A stretch of DNA of 64,000 bases from Sitta carolinensis (taxonomy: Eukaryota; Chordata; Aves; Passeriformes; Sittidae), in assembly GCA_032173965.1 (NCBI GenBank), contig CM063288.1:9652501-9716500 (forward strand), in the 5' to 3' direction. A program made the position numbers and the translations under genes. Within the stretch, counting starts at the first letter, position 1. Each line of letters starts with the position of its first letter. Below, one piece after another: positions 60,301 through 64,000 of the stretch. The notes under the pieces are model-generated. The model saw nothing but the letters and a program-made list of their open reading frames with translations, made no database searches and was not told the origin of the DNA.

Positions 60301-63300
60301 TTATAGGGAGCCTGAGATAACATTACACAAGAATCAAAACTCATGTGAAATGTTCCTGAAAATAATTAAGTCAAATAATGAACTGTCAGATCATAATAAG
60401 AAGAATTTGTCTCATCTAGATATACTCAGATAAATCTAAATCTTAAATATGATGCTTAATAAAGCTCTGACAGATGTACCAGCCATCCACCCGCCTTGTG
60501 TTGAATTACAATTTCTATTTTAAGTAATACAGACCTGACTGGTGTGCTTTAAATTTACTGGAACCCATAAATAGAGCAAAAATGTTCTGATTAATATGTT
60601 AATAAAGTCTATCATGCCTCCAATTTAAGTAAGTGTTTATATTTCTTCTCCTCTGATAAGAAAATCTAAGTCATTAGCACATTTTAAAAACGGAATGGAC
60701 TGTGCAGAAGGGATATAATAAGAAAAAGGAGCAATTCTCCCATGATGCTCCAACAGATCTTATTTCTAGCAGAAATTTCTAGTCATCTGTGTGCAATCAC
60801 TTCACTTGACTATAGTCACAGATACTCTTTCTGGAAATCACATGGATGGGAATTTTGGCTGCTGTCCTGCCCTTGGGAGGCTTCTGTTTTAAGTGTACTC
60901 TTAACTTTAGCTTTTCCTGAGATACTTAGGGTAGTAAACAAGAACAGGTTGGCATAGTATCCAACAAAAAAAAAAAAAAAAAAAAAGAGAGGGAGTGTCT
61001 TCATGTCAAGAGCAGACAGCTCTGCAGACTAAGGCAGTATCGTCCTCTAGAAGAAATCCATCTCCAATTGCTCTGAGTATCTGTCAAGGTATGGAGATCC
61101 ACTCCACATCAAACTCCAAGATGGAATTAGCATCTTCCTTTGCTTCCAGGGGCCCAGAGGTCCCTGTGAAGTTACAGTGGCAAGCGGGAACTCCCCTGAC
61201 ATGAGGACAAGGAAAGGACAAGGACAAGGACACAAAAGTGAGCCAGACAGTGCTCTTGCTCCTGATCTGAGGTCATTTTCCTCTGGTTGACAGGCAAACC
61301 AATCCTGGTATGACTCCAGGTAAAAGACGTGTAGAGTCCCCCAACCTCCTGTTCGTGTCTCAGGGACATGCATTCATCCAGGCTTCCACTTAGGCATTTT
61401 GAGAGCCTGAAAGGTATCCAACTGAGAAGTATCTGAGAAGGGAGGTGCCATTTCTCAACACTAAGGACTTTATTGTGTAAAAAATGGGCTCTTTGCTAAT
61501 GCAGGACAAGATGCTGAAGCTTCTGTCACAGTTTGAATGTGACAGACCTTGGAGAACAGTATCTGGGAGTCCCATCTTGCTGACAGACCAGAACAGCCAC
61601 ATTTGAAGTCATATGCACTTTTTACTCTGTGGCTGTGAAGAGCAAAGAAATGGGATCTGTGGTGCTGGCTCACTGCGAGGTGGGGATGCTCAGAGCCCAG
61701 GGAGGCAGGGAATGGTCCTGCTCCACTGAGAGCCACAGCTCTTCTCTGTGGGAAACAGCCAAATGCAGAAGCAGTGAGAAGCTGAAGTGGGGGCTGGGAG
61801 GGAGGGTGTGAGAACCGCCAGCACACAAACTCCATGCTGAGGTGGGGGAGACACATGTGGAGCCACAGGGGATCCCACACTTGGAGTAGTCACTCAACAG
61901 GAGAATGAGCTGATTGCCAAGTGGAAGAAAAGGGGCTGGAAAATTATCATACGAAAATTTTAAACTTAGGCAGTGGGAACAACATTCCTTTCATAGGCTG
62001 TGTAACTAGAAAAGCAACTCATACCCTCGAGGCAAGCTAATTTTATTGACATTAGGAGAGATTTATTTTTCTCTCTTTATCTACAATATACAATTCAGGA
62101 ATTGTTTCCTGCAGATAAAAGCCTCATTGTTATATATACAATAAACTGAAGTAAAAATGATTCATACTATTTCCATCTCCAATTTTAATAATGATTTAAA
62201 TCAGCAAAAATATAAAAATCAAAGCTGATCAACTAAATCAAGATGATTGTTTATTTGTAAACTTTGGGTTTTCCCTTTATAGCCTATTATCTGGTTGGAA
62301 ACTATAAAATACACTGACTTGCAAATGGATTTAGGCTTTTCAGTAAATGCTGCTGTTTCCATCAGCCAAGAAGACAACCTCATTTCAGTAAATACGCTGT
62401 TTACCGTAAATTTGTTTACTTATATATGTTAATATGCATTATTTTAGCTGACAGTGTTCTCTTCTATTTCATATTAATGCACCATTTAAAATTTAGAGCA
62501 AACACAATGCATTCTCCCATGTCTCTTAACCTGTATCTTTGAAAAGGAAATCAATGCCAGACTGGTTTCTCCGCTTTGAACGACTCAGAAGTTCAAATGA
62601 ATCAGTGATTCTGCTCTTTCTGCAGGCACAGCAAAGGCTATTCTACCAGGAGATGCACAGCACTCATTCACCTTCACTGACCATTTCACAGGTTAACCTT
62701 TCATTTGTTAAACAAAGAAGTATTTCTGCTGGTTACTTTCAGTTTTTACTTTTAGCCCAGCCCCGTAATCTGGACAGATTATTTAAAACCAAAATTAATT
62801 TCTCAAAACTCTATAGTTTAGCTGGTTTTATAATTCCTCACAGCTGTATTTTTAGAATTATGTGTGGTTTTATTTGTCTTTGAAGCATTCTTGCAACATC
62901 CAAATTTGTACTAAGAGCCCTCACCCAAATTAGGTGATTGTTTCCAGAAATATCATATAAAGGCTTAGTAATGACTTCTAGTTTGGCCTAAAATGACTCT
63001 TTCAGATACTGTACCTTCATTTACCTTTTATGATCATGCATAAAAGTAACTATTGTAAACTTCCTTTGACAACTGCAGGCTTTGTAGCAGTATTTGTTAA
63101 TTCAGAGCTATGAGTGATAGAGGACTTGCTCTGGCTGTGCTCCTTGTAAAAAATACCCAATAAATTTAGACAGCTAGTGGTTTATTCAGAGATGGTCTTA
63201 AACAGCTTCTGATCCACTGAAAGTAAATGCAAATGTTTTCTGCACATTGCTGTCCCCTATGACAGGATGAGTCTTACATGACCATCAAACAAAAAACGCT

Positions 63301-64000
63301 TCTCCCTCTGCATTTCTTACCTTTATGCTTTTCTTGAACATGTAGCCTGGTGTTAGAGAGCCTTTCCTAAGGAGTTCACTGAAGATAACAATTTGCTCAA
63401 AGAGAAACACCCTGCGCTCCTTGGGTCGAGACTGCACCCCAGAATCCTGCTCTGTCACGTAGAAGGTGTCCTGCTGCAGCAGCTTGCCTTGAGCTGTCAG
63501 TTTGCCCTGGGAAGCAGACAAGGCACCAACATTACAAACCCTGACCCACTGTGATCCCACAAGGTGATATGCTCTATTTCATGCAGCCCATGTTTTCCAG
63601 GCAGCCCTGCATTCACGAGACATATTCCCTCTAAGTTTCCAAAGCAGCAATCCTGTAAATCGTGACCTCAACTGAAGACAAACAACATAGATTTTCCTTG
63701 CTCTCATTGCCACTGTGTATATAAAACCAAAAGCAAGAGGTCTCAAGCAGACTGTTCTGTACACTTCATGTCAAATCTTGTTCCCATTATGTTACTGCAG
63801 TGCTCTGGCCAAGAGGTCTCCATCATGGCCTAAGCCAGCAGTCACTGACGCAACACTTCTGAATGTGAAAAAGCCAGGACCTACCTGTTTGTAGAGCATA
63901 AGACAGTAATACAAATCTTAATTAATTTTGGAGCTAAGACCTCTCCCCAAAGCCTACACTGGCTTAGTTACAAGCCACAAGCTGTACCCCGTGGGGTTGC
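29768..64000 (-). CDS. KALRN: Kalirin, 3' part: PH2, SH3-2, Ig, FN3 and kinase domains (partial at right edge)
   Basis: Kalirin is a large Rho-family guanine-nucleotide exchange factor that shapes dendritic spines and neurites. Fifteen exons join in frame (2613 bp, 870 residues plus stop). In order they encode the second PH domain (residues ~1-120), a linker, the second SH3 (~205-270), an acidic linker, an Ig domain with paired Cys (~360-450), an FN3 domain (~455-550) and a protein kinase domain (~575-850), ending SRMTPGT. Every junction is GT-AG and phases agree. The sequence follows human kalirin as I recall it far more closely than TRIO. The Sec14, spectrin, first DH/PH and second DH exons lie beyond the window. 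The kinase has HLDIKPEN in place of HRD and DLE in place of DFG. Confidence 0.97.
32462..32600 (-). CDS. KALRN: KALRN exon: kinase C-lobe, catalytic loop
   Basis: 139 bp, LMDDGRLLDYLMNHDELME to VAHLDIK. The catalytic loop reads HLD rather than HRD. Confidence 0.95.
33483..33683 (-). CDS. KALRN: KALRN exon: kinase N-lobe
   Basis: 201 bp, GRFSIVKKCVHKATRKD to SYILVLE. It holds the glycine-rich loop GRGRFSIV and the ATP-binding lysine in VAVKF. KKMKKKE is encoded by A runs of 7 and 9, prone to slippage. Confidence 0.95.
34826..34904 (-). CDS. KALRN: KALRN exon: FN3-kinase linker
   Basis: 79 bp, DSAADGATISWKENFDLAY to LHEIGR, entering the kinase glycine-rich loop. Confidence 0.93.
35761..35925 (-). 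CDS. KALRN: KALRN exon: FN3 domain, second part
   Basis: 165 bp, SQVWQQSVASTLDTYLV to EFVRLPEY. YQFRVSASNPWG is the conserved FN3 F strand. Confidence 0.95.
37641..37772 (-). CDS. KALRN: KALRN exon: FN3 domain, first part
   Basis: 132 bp, GVPAAPNRPIAQ to YTVEYREE, with the FN3 tryptophan in ILRWLPP. Confidence 0.95.
38862..38983 (-). CDS. KALRN: KALRN exon: Ig domain, second part
   Basis: 122 bp, DSGELTLKICNLMPQDSG to SATIKVQ. DSGIYTCVATN carries the second Ig cysteine and the DxGxYxC motif. Confidence 0.95.
41060..41231 (-). CDS. KALRN: KALRN exon: Ig domain, first part
   Basis: 172 bp, VAPEFLVPLVDVTCLLGD to STATYTVSS. It carries the first Ig cysteine (LQCKVCGRP) and the core ITWKGPD tryptophan. 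Confidence 0.95.
41664..41691 (-). CDS. KALRN: KALRN 28-bp microexon
   Basis: IINPNFIQE plus one base, between CAG and GTGAGT, in a large intronic gap (8.5 kb on the 5' side). It corresponds to ILNPNFIQE before the human Ig domain as I recall it, and its phase fits both neighbours. Confidence 0.88.
41692..50154. other. KALRN long intron before the microexon
   Basis: About 8.5 kb, the largest gap between exons in the window. It holds a CTCF-like motif at 45549-45561. Open frames of up to 209 codons (44097-44726, minus) have no recognisable domain and are probably chance. Confidence 0.55.
45549..45561 (+). promoter_or_regulatory. CTCF-like motif (candidate)
   Basis: CAGCAGAGGGCAC closely resembles the CTCF core motif in forward orientation. 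Binding cannot be judged from sequence alone. Confidence 0.35.
50155..50214 (-). CDS. KALRN: KALRN 60-bp exon: acidic linker
   Basis: 20 codons, phase 0 at both ends: ETNSSEESECDDLDPNTSME. As a symmetrical exon it could be skipped without a frameshift. Confidence 0.93.
50215..51542. other. KALRN intron with microsatellite
   Basis: Unremarkable apart from the GA/CA repeat at 50890-50953. Confidence 0.6.
50890..50953. repeat. (GA)n/(CA)n microsatellite
   Basis: AGAGAGAGAGA followed by an imperfect ACACAC run in a KALRN intron. Confidence 0.95.
51543..51666 (-). CDS. KALRN: KALRN exon: post-SH3 linker
   Basis: 124 bp, KSCSWHTLRMRKRAEKES to DILGNKVSVK. Basic patch RMRKRAEK. Confidence 0.93.
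51667..54157. other. KALRN intron, AT-rich part
   Basis: Noncoding, strongly A/T-rich toward 54000-54110 (AAAAC-type repeats). No named repeat or gene. Confidence 0.55.
54158..54876 (-). other. KALRN: Candidate alternative 3' UTR after the KALRN SH3 exon
   Basis: If the donor at 54876 is not used, translation stops at once (TAA 54875-54873) after SDGSIK. The next ~0.7 kb on the minus strand is A/U-rich and holds several AATAAA (54827-54801, 54647-54642 and 54163-54158). This fits a terminal exon of an isoform ending at SH3-2. It is inference, with no transcript evidence. Confidence 0.4.
54877..55124 (-). CDS. KALRN: KALRN exon: second SH3 domain
   Basis: 248 bp, TDLGGCNGTSSMVVIKDYY to STTDNSDGSI, with the last lysine codon split. 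DYYALKEDE and EGWIPGSILAPL are the conserved SH3 strands. The donor GTAAGT makes AAG-TAA if unspliced, an in-frame stop. Confidence 0.95.
55989..56227 (-). CDS. KALRN: KALRN exon: PH2-SH3 linker
   Basis: 239 bp, ALQSPIEYQRKE to GDKYEQSK. Ser/Pro-rich and likely disordered, with PSLPPLKIST as a possible SH3-type ligand. Confidence 0.93.
56938..56961. repeat. Poly(A) tract, 24 A, followed by (AAAT)n
   Basis: An uninterrupted A run, then AAATAAATAAATAA at 56969-56985, in a KALRN intron. Confidence 0.95.
60105..60276 (-). CDS. KALRN: KALRN exon: second PH domain, last part
   Basis: 172 bp, MNYLIIEENVDNDHCKF to QVLDTQRDFLN. It ends with the C-terminal PH helix (AWVQDINQVL). Confidence 0.95.
60966..60986. 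repeat. Poly(A) tract, 21 A
   Basis: An uninterrupted A run in a KALRN intron. I see no retrotransposed gene next to it. Confidence 0.95.
63321..63506 (-). CDS. KALRN: KALRN exon: second PH domain, first part
   Basis: 62 codons, phase 0 at both ends, GKLTAQGKLLQQDTFYV to GYMFKKSIK. The RRVFLFEQIVIFSE strand is characteristic of the kalirin/TRIO PH2. Confidence 0.95.
63507..64000. other. KALRN intron (right edge)
   Basis: Intronic sequence 5' of the first PH2 exon. No feature seen. Confidence 0.7.

Larger units (their letters stand above)
55125..63320. other. KALRN introns between PH2 and SH3 exons
   Basis: Introns 55125-55988, 56228-60104 and 60277-63320. Apart from poly(A) tracts at 56938-56961 and 60966-60986 and an (AAAT)n patch at 56969-56985, I see no feature. 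The 136-codon frame at 61470-61880 (minus) lacks any recognisable domain. Confidence 0.55.

Noticed and set aside
61470..61880. 136-codon minus-strand frame in a KALRN intron
   Set aside because: Overlaps other chance frames on both strands and has no recognisable domain.

Overview
The window is vertebrate genomic DNA, almost certainly from a bird and most likely a songbird (passerine). Three protein-coding genes with GT-AG introns lie in the order ITGB5 (+), UMPS (-), KALRN (-). This matches the KALRN-UMPS-ITGB5 block known from human chromosome 3q21, here inverted. CR1 LINE tails and avian-type endogenous retrovirus (ERV) sequence point to a bird. The songbird call rests on my recognising one LTR family and is less certain. 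There is no bacterial, phage or CRISPR content.

Layout. 1-3000: last three coding exons of integrin beta-5 and its 3' UTR, with a ~215 bp direct repeat on both sides of the exons. 3000-18700: intergenic ground between the convergent ITGB5 and UMPS genes. It holds a solo LTR inserted in an older repeat, CR1 tails, a defective ERV with two nearly identical LTRs (7660-12325), and a rearranged second ERV remnant (12560-13790). 18700-24130: all six coding exons of UMPS on the minus strand (481 codons, complete), with a CpG-rich promoter carrying a 36-bp minisatellite. 24790-64000: the 3' part of kalirin (KALRN) on the minus strand. Fifteen coding exons run from the second PH domain through SH3, Ig, FN3 and kinase domains to the stop, 870 residues in all, followed by a probable ~5 kb 3' UTR.

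Function. The genes are neighbours by ancient synteny and form no pathway. ITGB5 is a cell-surface adhesion receptor subunit, UMPS makes UMP in the last two steps of de novo pyrimidine synthesis, and KALRN is a neuronal Rho guanine-nucleotide exchange factor with a C-terminal kinase.

Unusual features. The ERV has LTRs differing at one of about 515 positions but a decayed interior. An env-like remnant lies in inverted orientation next to a 52-bp inverted repeat. The minisatellite upstream of UMPS supplies three upstream ATGs in frame with the UMPS start. In the KALRN SH3 exon an in-frame TAA overlaps the splice donor, which suggests a built-in short isoform. I found no new multi-gene system; the candidates are local architecture. 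All exon boundaries were read by eye from open frames, splice signals and remembered family sequences.
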